A stretch of DNA of 64,000 nucleotides from Chloroflexota bacterium (GCA_016860845.1 BOKF01000044.1:7802-71801); one strand, 5' to 3'; counted from the stretch's first letter, positions 16,056-24,747 are shown. The notes: generated from the sequence alone by a model not told the origin. Made by a program: numbers and translations.

Positions 16056-16136
16056 CGTCATTTCGAGGCCGTAGGCCGAGAAATCCCTGGAGCAACACAT
16101 AGGCATGAGGGATTTCTCCCTTTGGTCGAAATGACA
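16056..16136. repeat. Dispersed inverted repeat (CGTCATTTCGAGG type)
   Basis: CGTCATTTCGAGGCCGTAGG... with GAGAAATCCCT on the left is matched by AGGGATTTCTCCCTTTGGTC and GAAATGACAT on the right. The two arms are about 30 bases. It sits in the intergenic region between the divergent SLC13 and STAND genes. Confidence 0.75.
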
Positions 16137-16212
16137 TGATTTTTATACCAATTACCCAATTTGCCCGGATTGCGCTATCATGACTGGCGTAACACAGTCC
16201 AGGGGGGACCAT

Positions 16213-18324
16213 ATGGCCGCAGCAAATTCCTCTACCGAGCCAACTTTTCGGCTGGCCGACCGGCTGGCCGCAGCCCGGCGCGGGCGTTTTGTCGGGCGAG
16301 AGGCTGAGCTTGAACTGTTCCGCTTGGCTCTCCTAGCCGCCGAACCTTCCTTTGCCGTGCTTCACCTCTACGGACCCGGCGGCGTGGGCAAAACCACCCT
16401 GCTGCGGGAGTATGCCCTCATCGCGGCGGAAGCCGGCCGGCCCGTCATTCGCCTGGACGGGCGAAATCTCGAACCATCACCGCCGGGGTTTCTCCTGGCT
16501 CTGCGCCAAGCCTTGGGGTTTAAGGAAAACGACTCAACCCTTGACGGATTGAACTGGCCCGCTGAGGGCATGCTGCTCATTGACACCTATGAAAGCCTGG
16601 TTTCCCTGGACACTTGGCTGCGTGACACCTTTCTGCCCCAACTGCCCGGACGCAGCCTGGTCGTGACTGCTGGGCGCAATCCGCCCGATCCGGCCTGGCG
16701 CACCGATATTGACTGGGCCGACTTGACCCAGGTAATACCGCTGCGCAATCTCCGCCCCAAAGAAAGCCAAACCTACTTGACGGTGCGGGGCATCCCTGCC
16801 AGCCGGCACCAGGAGGTACTGGGCTTTACCCGGGGACATCCGTTAGCCTTATCACTGGTGGCTGATTTGCTCAACCAGGGGGAACCGGGGGCAGCCTTCA
16901 GCTTTCAGACCGAGCCAGATGTGGTCCGGGTCCTGCTGCAACGCTTTGTGCATGATGTACCCAGCCCGCAGTACCGCCTGGCCCTGGAAACCTGCGCTCT
17001 GGCCTGGGCGACCACCGAAGCGCTCCTGGCCGAGGTGTTAGGCGAGGCAGACGCCCCCACCCTTTTTGCCTGGCTGCGTGGGCTTTCCTTTATCGAGTTT
17101 GGCCCCTACGGGCTTTTCCCCCACGACCTGGCCCGAGAAGTTTTAGAGGCCGACTTGCGCTGGCGCAACCCCGACAACTACCGGCAGATTCATCAGCGGG
17201 TGAGGAGTTATCTGCGGGCCAAGTTTCAGCAGGCCGGCGGCGTTGAGCAGCAGCGCATCCGGCTTGAATTGATGTACGTGAGCCGGCGCAGCCCCATCCT
17301 GAAAGAATTTTTCGATTGGAATGGCATCGGCGGTGCCTATGCCGAACCGGCCACAGCGGCGGATCACCCGGCCATTATAGACATGGTTCGCCAGCACGAG
17401 GGCGATGCTTCGGCTGAGATTGCCCGCTACTGGCTGGGTCGCCAGCCACAAGCCTTTTTGGCCTATCGTGCTCAGGATAAGCTGCTCGGCTTTTCGGCCA
17501 ATCTGGCTCTGCACGAGGTTAGCCCGGCGGATATAGCCGCCGATCCGGCCGTGTCGGCAGCCTTGAATTTTACCCGGCGCTACGGCCCGGCCCGGCCCGG
17601 CGAGGAAATGGTTCACCTGCGCTTCTGGATGGGCAAGCAGACCTACCAGGACGTGTCGCCCTTTCTTAACCTGACCGCCAGCAATGTCACCATTTATTGG
17701 CTGACCCATCCCAAACTGGCCTGGGCTTTTGTCAGCATAGCTCATCCTGATTTTATGCAGCCTCACTTTAGTGGGATTAGCTTTCAGCGCTCGCCTGAAG
17801 CCGATTTTGAAGTCGGCGGGCGGCGGTACGGCGTCTTTAGCCACGATTGGCGGGTCGAACCGGCGTCAGCCTGGCAAGATAACATCACCGAACGCTACAG
17901 TATGGCCGACTTCAAGCCGGACCAGCCGGAAAGCCTGTCCTCACCCCCTTTGCTGGTTCTCTCGCAGCCGGAGTTTGAAGAAGCGGTGCGCCAGGCCCTG
18001 CGCGATTACACCCGCCCCGACCTGCTGGCCGCCAATCCGCTTATGCGTTCCCGGCTGGTCATCGAAGCGGCTGAACCGCTGCCTGGCCCGGCCGCCCTCC
18101 AGTCGCTTTTGCAGCAAGCCGCGGCTACCCTTACCGGCAACCCCAGGGATGAAAAACTTTACCGGGCCATCTACCACACTTATCTGGAACCGGCCCCCAC
18201 CCAGGAGCAGGCCGCCGAACGGCTCGACCTGCCCTTCAACACCTACCGCTACCACCTGGCCAACGGCCTCAAACGCATCGTCGAGTGGCTCTGGCAGCGC
18301 GAACTCCACGATGTAGTCCATTAA
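16213..18324 (+). CDS. STAND-type ATPase with GNAT-like middle and C-terminal HTH
   Basis: A 703-residue protein. The ATG at 16213 has AGGGGGGA 5 bases upstream, better than the upstream ATG at 16180. The N terminus is an AAA/STAND module: RFVGREAELELF, Walker A LYGPGGVGKTTLL (Lys about 60), Walker B GMLLIDTYE and a sensor region TRGHPLALSLVADLL. Residues about 370-560 (ADHPAIIDMVRQHEG, then QAFLAYRAQDKLLGFSANLA) look like the start of a GNAT acetyltransferase fold, an unusual central insert. The last 60 residues (LYRAIYHTYLEPAPTQEQAA, ERLDLPFNTYRYHLANGLKR) form a sigma-70-region-4-like HTH. It is probably a ligand-sensing transcriptional regulator. No target is apparent; the divergent SLC13 gene is the nearest candidate. 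Confidence 0.75.
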   Translation: MAAANSSTEPTFRLADRLAAARRGRFVGREAELELFRLALLAAEPSFAVLHLYGPGGVGKTTLLREYALIAAEAGRPVIRLDGRNLEPSPPGFLLALRQALGFKENDSTLDGLNWPAEGMLLIDTYESLVSLDTWLRDTFLPQLPGRSLVVTAGRNPPDPAWRTDIDWADLTQVIPLRNLRPKESQTYLTVRGIPASRHQEVLGFTRGHPLALSLVADLLNQGEPGAAFSFQTEPDVVRVLLQRFVHDVPSPQYRLALETCALAWATTEALLAEVLGEADAPTLFAWLRGLSFIEFGPYGLFPHDLAREVLEADLRWRNPDNYRQIHQRVRSYLRAKFQQAGGVEQQRIRLELMYVSRRSPILKEFFDWNGIGGAYAEPATAADHPAIIDMVRQHEGDASAEIARYWLGRQPQAFLAYRAQDKLLGFSANLALHEVSPADIAADPAVSAALNFTRRYGPARPGEEMVHLRFWMGKQTYQDVSPFLNLTASNVTIYWLTHPKLAWAFVSIAHPDFMQPHFSGISFQRSPEADFEVGGRRYGVFSHDWRVEPASAWQDNITERYSMADFKPDQPESLSSPPLLVLSQPEFEEAVRQALRDYTRPDLLAANPLMRSRLVIEAAEPLPGPAALQSLLQQAAATLTGNPRDEKLYRAIYHTYLEPAPTQEQAAERLDLPFNTYRYHLANGLKRIVEWLWQRELHDVVH

Positions 18325-18344
18325 AACCCTCCTCCTTGTCTGAT

Positions 18345-18443
18345 GTCATTCTGAGCGACCAGAGGCTTCGTCGTGAGCTCAGCCGAACGGGAGCAAAGAA
18401 TCCTTCGAAGCCTGGCTTAAAGTCAAGATTCCGGGGATTCTTC
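18345..18443. repeat. Dispersed repeat (GTCATTCTGAGCGACC type)
   Basis: This sequence begins GTCATTCTGAGCGACCAGAG, contains GCAAAGAATCCTTCGAAGCC and ends with CCGGGGATTCTTC. AGAATC/GATTCT segments give weak dyad symmetry. I recognise it as a generic intergenic repeat style; it has no coding potential. The remaining 18,444-18,587 shows no gene. Confidence 0.5.
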
Positions 18444-18587
18444 ATTATTATACCCTTTGGTACTCCACTTTGCTCCGTTCAGACATTTTCCCCGCCAATC
18501 TGGGTTGAGCTGTAATTTTCGGCAGAGATTCGGCATTTTCTTGGCTGGAAATGGGCACTGTCTTGCGTTATCCTGTGCTGCAATAAT

Positions 18588-18671
18588 AAAAAGGTAGCAA
18601 AGGAATAAGGTTGACCAGGGTAACCCCCTGTCTACTGCCTACTGTCTACCATCTACTATTTGCGAGGAGGC
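18588..18671 (+). repeat. Leader repeat (copy 2) ending at a ribosome-binding site
   Basis: It starts AAAAAGGTAGCAAAGG, contains CCCCCTGTCTACTGCC and ends CTACCATCTACTATT then GCGAGGAGG, 10 bases before the methyltransferase ATG. It parallels the stretch at 5484-5589 before the SIR2-like gene. Confidence 0.6.
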
Positions 18672-18680
18672 ACAGCGACG

Positions 18681-19529
18681 ATGCAAGCACAGGCAACCTT
18701 AACACAAAATCCCCCTTATATTCTGGGCCACGCGGAGACTGAATTGGATCGGCTGATCCACCAGTCCCGCTACTTTGGCGACCTGACCCGGCATGTTTTG
18801 AATTTAGCCGGCCTGGGACCAGGGATGCGCGTTCTGGATGCCGGCTGCGGCGCGGGCGACGTTTCATTTATGGCTGTCCGCATGGTTGGGGCGGAGGGCG
18901 AGGTCATTGGCATAGATAAATCGCCCGAAGCCGTGGCGCTGGCCTCCCAGCGAGCACAGGCTGCCGGGCTGACCAACGTCCATTTTGTAACCCAAGACCT
19001 GGCCGAAGTGCATTTGGATGAACCCGTTGACGGGCTGATTGGCAGCCGGATTCTGATGTACTTTGCCGACCCGGCGGTGGCGCTGCGCCGTTTGGCCGGT
19101 TTTGTTAAACCGGGCGGCCTGGTGGTTTTTCAGGATTTTGATATGGCAGCGGCCAAGTCCGAACCGGCCTGTGCCCTATTCGATACCACCGTCCGCCGGG
19201 TCAAGCAGACCTTTACCCGGGCCGGCTTTGATATTCAGTGCGGTCTCAAACTGTCCCGAATTTTCCGGGAGGCCGGACTGCCCGCCCCCCAAATGATTCT
19301 GGGCGCGCGCGTGGAAAGTGGGCCGGACGCGCTCGTCTACGACCAGCTTGCGCAAGTCACTCACTCCCTGTTACCGGTTATGGAACGCACCGGCATCGCC
19401 ACGGCCGCGGAAGTCGGCCTTGAAACCCTGGCCGACCGTATCCGGGACGAGGCGGTAGCCAACAAGAGCACGCTGGTATCCCCTGCGCTTATCGGCGCCT
19501 GGACGCAAAAAAACCCGGAAGTCAATTAG
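18681..19529 (+). CDS. Class I SAM-dependent methyltransferase
   Basis: A 282-residue methyltransferase. The ATG at 18681 has GAGGAGG about 10 bases upstream. Motif I is MRVLDAGCGAGDVSFMAVRM (about 51-70), followed by the acidic post-I motif VIGIDKSPEAVALASQRA, motif II IGSRILMYFADPAVALRRLA and motif III FVKPGGLVVFQDFD. It resembles the UbiE/COQ5-like and small-molecule methyltransferases. The C-terminal half, which usually defines substrate, contains GARVESGPDALVYDQLAQVT and is not diagnostic. Its leader is a repeated element, and the next gene (DUF1772) is 180 bases away across a repeat, so it is probably transcribed alone. The natural substrate is unknown. Confidence 0.88.
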   Translation: MQAQATLTQNPPYILGHAETELDRLIHQSRYFGDLTRHVLNLAGLGPGMRVLDAGCGAGDVSFMAVRMVGAEGEVIGIDKSPEAVALASQRAQAAGLTNVHFVTQDLAEVHLDEPVDGLIGSRILMYFADPAVALRRLAGFVKPGGLVVFQDFDMAAAKSEPACALFDTTVRRVKQTFTRAGFDIQCGLKLSRIFREAGLPAPQMILGARVESGPDALVYDQLAQVTHSLLPVMERTGIATAAEVGLETLADRIRDEAVANKSTLVSPALIGAWTQKNPEVN

Positions 19530-19610
19530 TCTAGCCAAGAAATGCAGCGCATCTGAGTAATTACGAAGGTGCCGTCACAAGCTACCGCACACCACCGATA
19601 ACGAATGTAG

Positions 19611-19690
19611 GATCCACAGATGCACACGGATTTGCGCAGATTTTCTTATTTTATCTTCTTCATCTGTGTCTATCTGTGTAATCTGTGGAC
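19611..19690. repeat. Dispersed inverted repeat (ATCCACAGATGCACACGG type)
   Basis: GGATCCACAGATGCACACGG and TTTGCGCAGA on the left are complemented by TCTGTGTCTATCTGTGTAAT and CTGTGGAC on the right. The arms are about 30 bases long and imperfect. The repeat ends shortly before the DUF1772 gene. Confidence 0.75.
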
Positions 19691-19711
19691 TATTTTTCAC
19701 CAGAAGGTTTT

Positions 19712-20200
19712 ATGGAAACTGTTGACCAGATCACATTTATTTTGACCCTTATCGCAGCGCTCACCTGTGGGCTGATCGGCGGAATATTCTATCCGTTCTC
19801 CACTTTCGTCATGAAGGCCCTCCGGCGGCTCCCGGCGGAAGCGGGCATTGCCGCCATGCAAACCATCAACATCACCGTTATTACCCCCTGGTTCCTGGCG
19901 CCGTTTTTGCTGGCGGCCGTAGCTTGTATTGCGGTCATGGCCGCGGCGCTCTTACGCTGGCACGAGCCAGACTCCCTATTTTTACTTAGCGGCGGCGCGC
20001 TCTATCTGATCGGCAGCTTTCTGGTGACGTTCATGTTCAACGTTCCCAGGAACGAAGTTTTGGCCGCAGTCGCCCCCGCAGATACAGACAGCGCCGCTTA
20101 CTGGGCCGAGTACCTCTCGAACTGGACGTTTTGGAATCACATTCGGACGGCCGCAGCCCTGGCCGCAGCGGCCTTACTTATTATCGCTCTCGTCTATTGA
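19712..20200 (+). CDS. DUF1772 / anthrone-oxygenase-like membrane protein
   Basis: A 162-residue integral membrane protein read from ATG 19712, which has AGAAGG 4 bases upstream; the upstream GTG at 19685 lies in a repeat. Four hydrophobic segments are visible: ITFILTLIAALTCGLIGGIF, WFLAPFLLAAVACIAVMAAA, LLSGGALYLIGSFLVTFMFN and AAALAAAALLIIALVY. The MQTIN segment near residue 52, the FNVPRNEVLAAV segment and the W-x-x-YLSNWTFWNHIRTAAA segment match the DUF1772 (anthrone oxygenase) family. Enzymatic members oxidise anthrones, but most bacterial members have no known role. Confidence 0.85.
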   Translation: METVDQITFILTLIAALTCGLIGGIFYPFSTFVMKALRRLPAEAGIAAMQTINITVITPWFLAPFLLAAVACIAVMAAALLRWHEPDSLFLLSGGALYLIGSFLVTFMFNVPRNEVLAAVAPADTDSAAYWAEYLSNWTFWNHIRTAAALAAAALLIIALVY

Positions 20201-20299
20201 GCCAGGCGATATAGGAGAATTACAATCTCCCCACGCTTTCCCCACGACGGAAGCGCCGGACAAGCGTCTCCTCCCCATTTATCCCCTCGCCTGAGATAA

Positions 20300-20308
20300 T
20301 GGTATAAT
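20300..20308 (+). promoter_or_regulatory. Extended -10 promoter upstream of the PBP1C gene
   Basis: TGGTATAAT lies about 105 bases upstream of the chosen start. No strong -35 is seen. The surrounding 20,201-20,413 holds no other gene. Confidence 0.5.
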
Positions 20309-20413
20309 GACAACGTGTTGCGTCCCAGGGGGAGGCTTCGCTCTGGTGCGTGTTCCGTTAATCTACATACTATGCTTAAAATCCATACATCCAAGGCTTT
20401 ACGTTTTAGGCTC

Positions 20414-23065
20414 ATGAAACCCATCTCACGCAAGCGCAAACTGGCGACTCTTTTAATCACCCTGGCTATTCTGGCCGGGCTGGCCCTAGCCGTCATCGTG
20501 GATCAATGGCTCCTGGTTGACCTGCCCCGGCCCGACGAACTGTACCAGTACACCACCGCCCCCTCGACCAAAATCTATGACCGGCACGGCACGCTGCTCT
20601 ACGAAATCACCGACCCGCACCAGGGGCTGCACACCCCCTTGACCCTGGAGGATATTCCTCAAGCCTGCCTGAACGCCACCATCGCTACCGAAGACGCCAG
20701 CTTTTACCGCAACCCCGGCGTGGACGCCTGGGCCATCCTGCGCGCCCTGTACATCAACTGGAAAGGCGGCGAGGTCTTGAGCGGCGGCAGCACCATCACC
20801 CAGCAGTTGGCCCGCAACCTGCTCCTCTCCCCCCAGGAACGCACCGAGGTCAGCCTGACCCGCAAGCTGCGCGAAGCCATCCTGGCCTGGCGGCTGGCCC
20901 GGACCTACACCAAAGATGAGATCCTGACCCTCTACCTCAACGAAACCTACTACGGCAACCTGGCCTACGGCATCGAGGCCGCCAGCCGGACCTACTTCGG
21001 CAAGCAAGCCGCCGAACTCGATCTGGCCGAGTGCGCCATGCTGGCCGGCCTGCCGCAAAGCCCGGCTAACTACAACCCCCTGGAAAACCCCGAAGCGGCC
21101 AAAACACGCCAGAGCATTGTCCTCGATTTGATGCTCAAGCAGGGCTTTGTCGCCGCCGACGAGGCCGGCAGCGCCCGCACCGAAAAACTCGGCTATGCCG
21201 CCATTCCCTTCCCCATCGAAGCGCCCCATTTTGTGATGTATGTCCGGGGCGAACTGGAGCGAAAATACGGCCTGGAGGCTATCTACCGCCAGGGTTTGCA
21301 GGTCTACACCACCGTGGATTTGAATGTGCAGAACGCGGCCCAGCGAATTGTCCGCTACCGGCTGGCCGAGTTGACCAAACAGAAGGACGGCCAGCCGCCG
21401 CGCAACATTCGCAACGCCGCCGTGGTGGTGATGGCTCCCCATACCGGCGAAGTTCTGGCCATGTTGGGCAGCCCCAATTACTTCGACCCGCGTATTGACG
21501 GCGCCGTCAACGCTACCATGGCCACCCGCCAGCCCGGCTCTTCGATCAAGCCGATCACCTACGCCGCTGCCTTCGACCCCGCGGTCGCCGCCAGCCACGG
21601 CTACGCCCCGCTCACCGCCGCTTCGATGATGGTGGACGTGCGCACCGCTTTTGTGACCCAGGAAGGCCAGCCTTATGTGCCCGAAAATTACGATCGCACC
21701 TGGCGCGGCCCGGTCTTATTACGCCAGGCGCTGGCCAGCAGCTACAACCTGGTGGCGGTCAAGGTGCTGGAGTACGTCGGGCTGGACAGCATGGTTGACC
21801 TGGCCCGCTCACTGGGCATTACTACCTTTGACAATAAAAACTTCGGCCTGGCCCTGACCCTCGGCGGCGGCGAAGTCCGGCTGCTGGAATTGACTGCCGC
21901 TTACGGCGCGTTTGCCAACGGCGGACGCAAGCTGGAGCCGGTCACCATTACCCGCATCACCGATCACGGCGGCCAGGTGATCTACCAGTCGCCCCCCCAT
22001 CTGAACCCCGGTCCACAGGTGCTCGACCCGGCCGCGGCCTACCTCATCACCTCGATTTTGAGCGACAATTACGCCCGCCGCTCCACCTTTGGCGCGGGCA
22101 GCCCGCTCAACCTGACCCGCCCGGCGGCGGCCAAAACCGGCACGACCCAGGACTGGCGCGACAACTGGACGGTCGGCTATACCCCGGATTTGGTCGTCGG
22201 GGTCTGGGCCGGCAACGCCGACAACGAACCTATGCGCCACATCTCCGGCGTTACCGGCGCCGCGCCCATCTGGCACGACCTCATGGAGGAACTGCACAAA
22301 ACCATCCCCGTCCACAACTTTGCCCGGCCCGCTGGACTGGTTGAAAAAACCATTTGCGCCGACAACGGCCTTGTGCCTGTGGAGCGTAGAGCGAGGAACG
22401 TAGAGCGTGAAGCAAACGACACTTTAGCTTCTCCGCTTCACGCCTCACGCCTCACTCCTCACGCTTCACAATTTCCCGTCCCCTGTCCTCACACCATGAC
22501 CGAACTCTTCATCGCCGGCACCGAGCCGCAGCGCCTTGACGACTGGCATCAGGGTATCGCCCTCGACCGGCGCAACGGCCTGCGGGCCGGCGTTGGCTGC
22601 CCCTTAGAATTTGTTACCATCCAGCCTTTCACCCTTTACCCCGCCGAAGCCCAAGCCTGGGCCAAAAAACATGCCATCCCGCAGCCGCCGGAGGCCTATT
22701 CGCCGCTCTGCCCCAATTCACAAACAGCGATTAGCGAATGGGCGAATGGCGAAGAACAACTCGCCTCTGCTCCCCTGCCCCTCCGCTCCCCGGCTCTTGT
22801 CTTCACCAGCCCCGACCAGGGCAGCACCTTCCGCCTAGTTCCCACCATCCCGGCCGAGAAACAGAAAATCCGGGTCAGCGTCCGCCCGACGGATGGCATC
22901 TCGCTGCGGCAGGTCAAGCTGCTGATCAACGGCCAACCCCTGGCCGAGGGCTCGGAAATCCTGTGGCAGATGTCGCCGGGAACGTATACGTTTGAAGCCG
23001 TTGGGGTGGATGCGGCGGGCAATCAGTTACGAGCCAATCAGGTGACGGTCAAAGTAGTGGAGTAA
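20414..23065 (+). CDS. pbpC: Penicillin-binding protein 1C-type peptidoglycan synthase
   Basis: An 883-residue bifunctional class A PBP. The start at 20414 (MKPISRKRKLATLLITLAIL) precedes one membrane anchor; 20372 is an alternative. The glycosyltransferase (GT51) domain has IATEDASFYRNPGVD (Glu about 93), GGSTITQQLARNLL and YLNETYYGNLAYGIEAAS. The transpeptidase has SSIK (Ser about 376), SSYNLVAVK and AAKTGTTQDW. The C-terminal BiPBP_C domain (KIRVSVRPTDGISLRQVKLL onward) is diagnostic of PBP1C. Two low-complexity stretches between these domains, at 22,381-22,490 and 22,722-22,761, translate inserted hairpin repeats in frame, so the linker has grown by repeat insertion. Acts outside the membrane in wall synthesis. 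PBP1C genes are typically next to an alpha-2-macroglobulin gene, as at 24748 here. Confidence 0.93.
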   Translation: MKPISRKRKLATLLITLAILAGLALAVIVDQWLLVDLPRPDELYQYTTAPSTKIYDRHGTLLYEITDPHQGLHTPLTLEDIPQACLNATIATEDASFYRNPGVDAWAILRALYINWKGGEVLSGGSTITQQLARNLLLSPQERTEVSLTRKLREAILAWRLARTYTKDEILTLYLNETYYGNLAYGIEAASRTYFGKQAAELDLAECAMLAGLPQSPANYNPLENPEAAKTRQSIVLDLMLKQGFVAADEAGSARTEKLGYAAIPFPIEAPHFVMYVRGELERKYGLEAIYRQGLQVYTTVDLNVQNAAQRIVRYRLAELTKQKDGQPPRNIRNAAVVVMAPHTGEVLAMLGSPNYFDPRIDGAVNATMATRQPGSSIKPITYAAAFDPAVAASHGYAPLTAASMMVDVRTAFVTQEGQPYVPENYDRTWRGPVLLRQALASSYNLVAVKVLEYVGLDSMVDLARSLGITTFDNKNFGLALTLGGGEVRLLELTAAYGAFANGGRKLEPVTITRITDHGGQVIYQSPPHLNPGPQVLDPAAAYLITSILSDNYARRSTFGAGSPLNLTRPAAAKTGTTQDWRDNWTVGYTPDLVVGVWAGNADNEPMRHISGVTGAAPIWHDLMEELHKTIPVHNFARPAGLVEKTICADNGLVPVERRARNVEREANDTLASPLHASRLTPHASQFPVPCPHTMTELFIAGTEPQRLDDWHQGIALDRRNGLRAGVGCPLEFVTIQPFTLYPAEAQAWAKKHAIPQPPEAYSPLCPNSQTAISEWANGEEQLASAPLPLRSPALVFTSPDQGSTFRLVPTIPAEKQKIRVSVRPTDGISLRQVKLLINGQPLAEGSEILWQMSPGTYTFEAVGVDAAGNQLRANQVTVKVVE
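22381..22490. repeat. Hairpin repeat inserted in frame in the PBP1C gene
   Basis: GAGCGTAGAGCGAGGAACGT and GAGCGTGAAGC on the left face GCTTCACGCCTCACGCC and CTCACTCCTCACGCTTCAC on the right. The encoded peptide (ERRARNVEREAND, then SPLHASRLTPHASQFPVP) is not domain-like and sits in the linker after the transpeptidase domain. Confidence 0.75.
22722..22761. repeat. Second repeat insert in the PBP1C gene (GCGAATGGCGAA units)
   Basis: AACAGCGATTAGCGAATGGG and CGAATGGCGAAGAAC are built from GCGAATGG units. The same units appear inside the alpha-2-macroglobulin gene at 29,155-29,193. The frame is preserved. Confidence 0.65.
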
Positions 23066-23069
23066 TTTT

Positions 23070-23648
23070 GTGATCGCCACCCCTAAATCCAGCCGCCTGA
23101 TCAAAGCCACGCCCTTCTTCTATGGCTGGGTCATCCTCGTCGTGGGGACCATCGGCATTGCTATGATGGGCCCCAGCCAGACCTTCACCATCAGCGTCTT
23201 TATTGATGACTTCATCAAAGACCTCGGCATCTCGCGGGCCAACATTTCCCTGTTGTACGGCCTGGCCACCTTTGCTGCATCGCTGCTTTTGCCGCTGACC
23301 GGCCGCCTGGTGGACCGCTACGGCCCCCGGCTGACGACGCCCCTGATCGCCCTGGGCCTGGGTCTGGCGGCCATGGGCGCGGCCCTGGTTCAGGGGCCGG
23401 CGACGCTGCTCATCGGGCTACTGGCGCTGCGATTTTTGGGCTTTGGCTCGCTGCAACTGGTCAGCAATAATCTGATCGCCCAGTGGTTCATCCGCCGGCG
23501 TGGGCAGGTGATGGGCCTGGCTGGGCTAAGCCTGCCCATCGGCCTGCTCATTTTCCCGGCGCTGACCGCGCTGCTGCTCTTGCCGGTCGGCCTTGGCCTG
23601 GCGGCGCTGCTGATCAAGCGTCCAGAGAGACAAACCAACCGGGAATGA
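23070..23648 (+). pseudogene. MFS transporter remnant (truncated, internally deleted)
   Basis: The frame opens with GTG 4 bases after the PBP1C stop and encodes 192 residues of a major facilitator superfamily transporter. PFFYGWVILVVGTIGIAMMG is the first membrane segment, GRLVDRYGPRL is the loop 2-3 signature, and LRFLGFGSLQLVSNNLIAQW with FIRRRGQVMGLAGLSLPIG is segments 4-5. After FPALT the sequence jumps to LLLLPVGLGLAALLIKRPER, the end of segment 6, so about 20-30 residues seem deleted. The whole C-terminal half (about 200 residues) is absent. No downstream fragment is seen. A 400-residue transporter cannot work in this form, so I call it a decayed gene, probably translationally coupled to PBP1C in the past. 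Confidence 0.7.
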
Positions 23649-23734
23649 TAAGGTAAAAACTCGGCTTCAAGTTTAGTTGAGGTTGTGGTAAAATTAGGGT
23701 AGCGTATAGGTAACAATTGCTGGAGATAATGTAA

Positions 23735-24055
23735 ATGAAGCCAACTACTGGTATTCAACAGTGGACGGAAAAAGAAATATTGAAAACATTGGCAATGCGC
23801 CGCCAGGAACTCCGAAGAATGGGTGTACATAAGCTCGGCCTTTTTGGCTCTTACTTGCGTGGCACAGCCAAAGCGGATAGTGATATGGACTTTTTGGTTG
23901 TGCTGGAGCGGCCTTCCTTTGACGATTATATGGATGTCAAATTCTTTTTGGAAGATTTGTTTCAAAGTCAAGTGGACCTGGTGATAGAAGAAAATCTCAA
24001 AGTGGGCTTACGCCCTTACATTTTGAATGAAGTGAAATATGTCGCGGGATTATAA
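23735..24055 (+). CDS. mntA: MntA-like nucleotidyltransferase antitoxin
   Basis: A 106-residue minimal nucleotidyltransferase. The active-site motif is LGLFGSYLRGTAKADSDMDF: Gly38-Ser39 and Asp50-x-Asp52 bind metal and nucleotide, and VDLVIEENLK carries the third acidic position. MntA antitoxins add AMP to the HepT toxin to block it. Here the partner hepT overlaps the 3' end by 17 bases, the usual arrangement. The pair lies between the decayed MFS gene and the alpha-2-macroglobulin gene. A GGAGATAA element lies upstream of the ATG. Confidence 0.9.
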   Translation: MKPTTGIQQWTEKEILKTLAMRRQELRRMGVHKLGLFGSYLRGTAKADSDMDFLVVLERPSFDDYMDVKFFLEDLFQSQVDLVIEENLKVGLRPYILNEVKYVAGL

Positions 24056-24383
24056 GCTCTACTTGGCCGACATCTTGGAAGCAATCCGCAAGATTGAGAG
24101 TTATACGCAAGGCCTGTCTCTTCTGGAGTTTGGCCAAGATGAAATGCGGGTGGATGCCGTCATGCGAAACCTGGAAATAATTGGTGAGGCGACCAAGAAC
24201 ATCCCGGTGGGGGTGAGACAAAAATATCCGGCAGTTGAATGGCGCAAAATTGCCGGACTGCGGGATGTGGCGATCCATGCCTATTTTACCATTGATTTGA
24301 GAATTATCTGGGACATTGTCGAAAATAAGCTGCCAGGTCTGCAACATGATGTAGCCACCATGCTTGAGCAAGAAAATGGCTGA
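24039..24383 (+). CDS. hepT: HepT-like ribonuclease toxin
   Basis: A 114-residue all-helical HEPN toxin. The catalytic RX4HXY motif is RDVAIHAYF, with Arg75, His80 and Tyr82. The preceding segment RNLEIIGEATKNIP is the conserved family helix. HepT toxins are ribonucleases that are neutralised by MntA through AMPylation near the RX4HXY tyrosine. It overlaps mntA, so translation is coupled. All catalytic residues are present, so the toxin looks functional. The pair may act in phage defence or plasmid-like maintenance; the context here does not say which. Confidence 0.92.
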   Translation: MSRDYKLYLADILEAIRKIESYTQGLSLLEFGQDEMRVDAVMRNLEIIGEATKNIPVGVRQKYPAVEWRKIAGLRDVAIHAYFTIDLRIIWDIVENKLPGLQHDVATMLEQENG

Positions 24384-24455
24384 TAATCACCCTTAGCAAC
24401 TTGGCAATCAAACATCTCCCGTAAGGCAACTCCAAGAAAATAATTATCCAAAGTC

Positions 24456-24525
24456 CGTGATACGTAATGCGTGATGCGTGATGGTATCCGGGCAAGATTT
24501 CTTACGCATCACGTATCACGCATCA
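24456..24525. repeat. Hairpin repeat of GTGATGCGT units (copy 1)
   Basis: CGTGATACGTAATGCGTGAT and GCGTGATGG face TTACGCATCACGTATCACGC and ATCA. It is one of two copies of this type in the gene-free stretch 24,384-24,747. Confidence 0.8.
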
Positions 24526-24666
24526 AGCCGGTGAGAACAATTGGATGATTTAAATCTTGGAACTGCCTAAGTGCCTACAGATTAAAATTACGCTTCTCCC
24601 ACGCTCAACCGTCGCCTGGCCCGTCAGCCGGAAACGGGTTGATGGTTTAGCAAAACGACCTCCCTT

Positions 24667-24726
24667 GTGATACGATAGATGATACGTGATGCGTGAAGTT
24701 TTACGCATCACGCATCACGCATCACG
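24667..24726. repeat. Hairpin repeat of GTGATGCGT units (copy 2)
   Basis: GATACGTGATGCGTGAAG faces TTACGCATCACGCATCACGC and ATCACG. It ends about 20 bases before the alpha-2-macroglobulin ATG and therefore fills its leader, where a hairpin could affect translation. Between the two copies I see nothing coding. Confidence 0.8.
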
Positions 24727-24747
24727 TTTCATTCCAAGAGGTGTTCA

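Noticed and set aside
15979..16212. Longer N terminus for the SLC13 permease
   Set aside because: The extension translates the dispersed repeat at 16,056-16,136 and breaks the usual family start before the first membrane segment.
20486..21598. A 370-codon minus-strand frame inside the PBP1C gene
   Set aside because: Glycine/valine-rich shadow opposite the catalytic domains of PBP1C; no motif or start signal.
24456..24726. Possible CRISPR array (repeated GTGATGCGT words)
   Set aside because: Units are 6-10 bases, arranged as inverted arms without spacers of constant length, and there are no cas genes.
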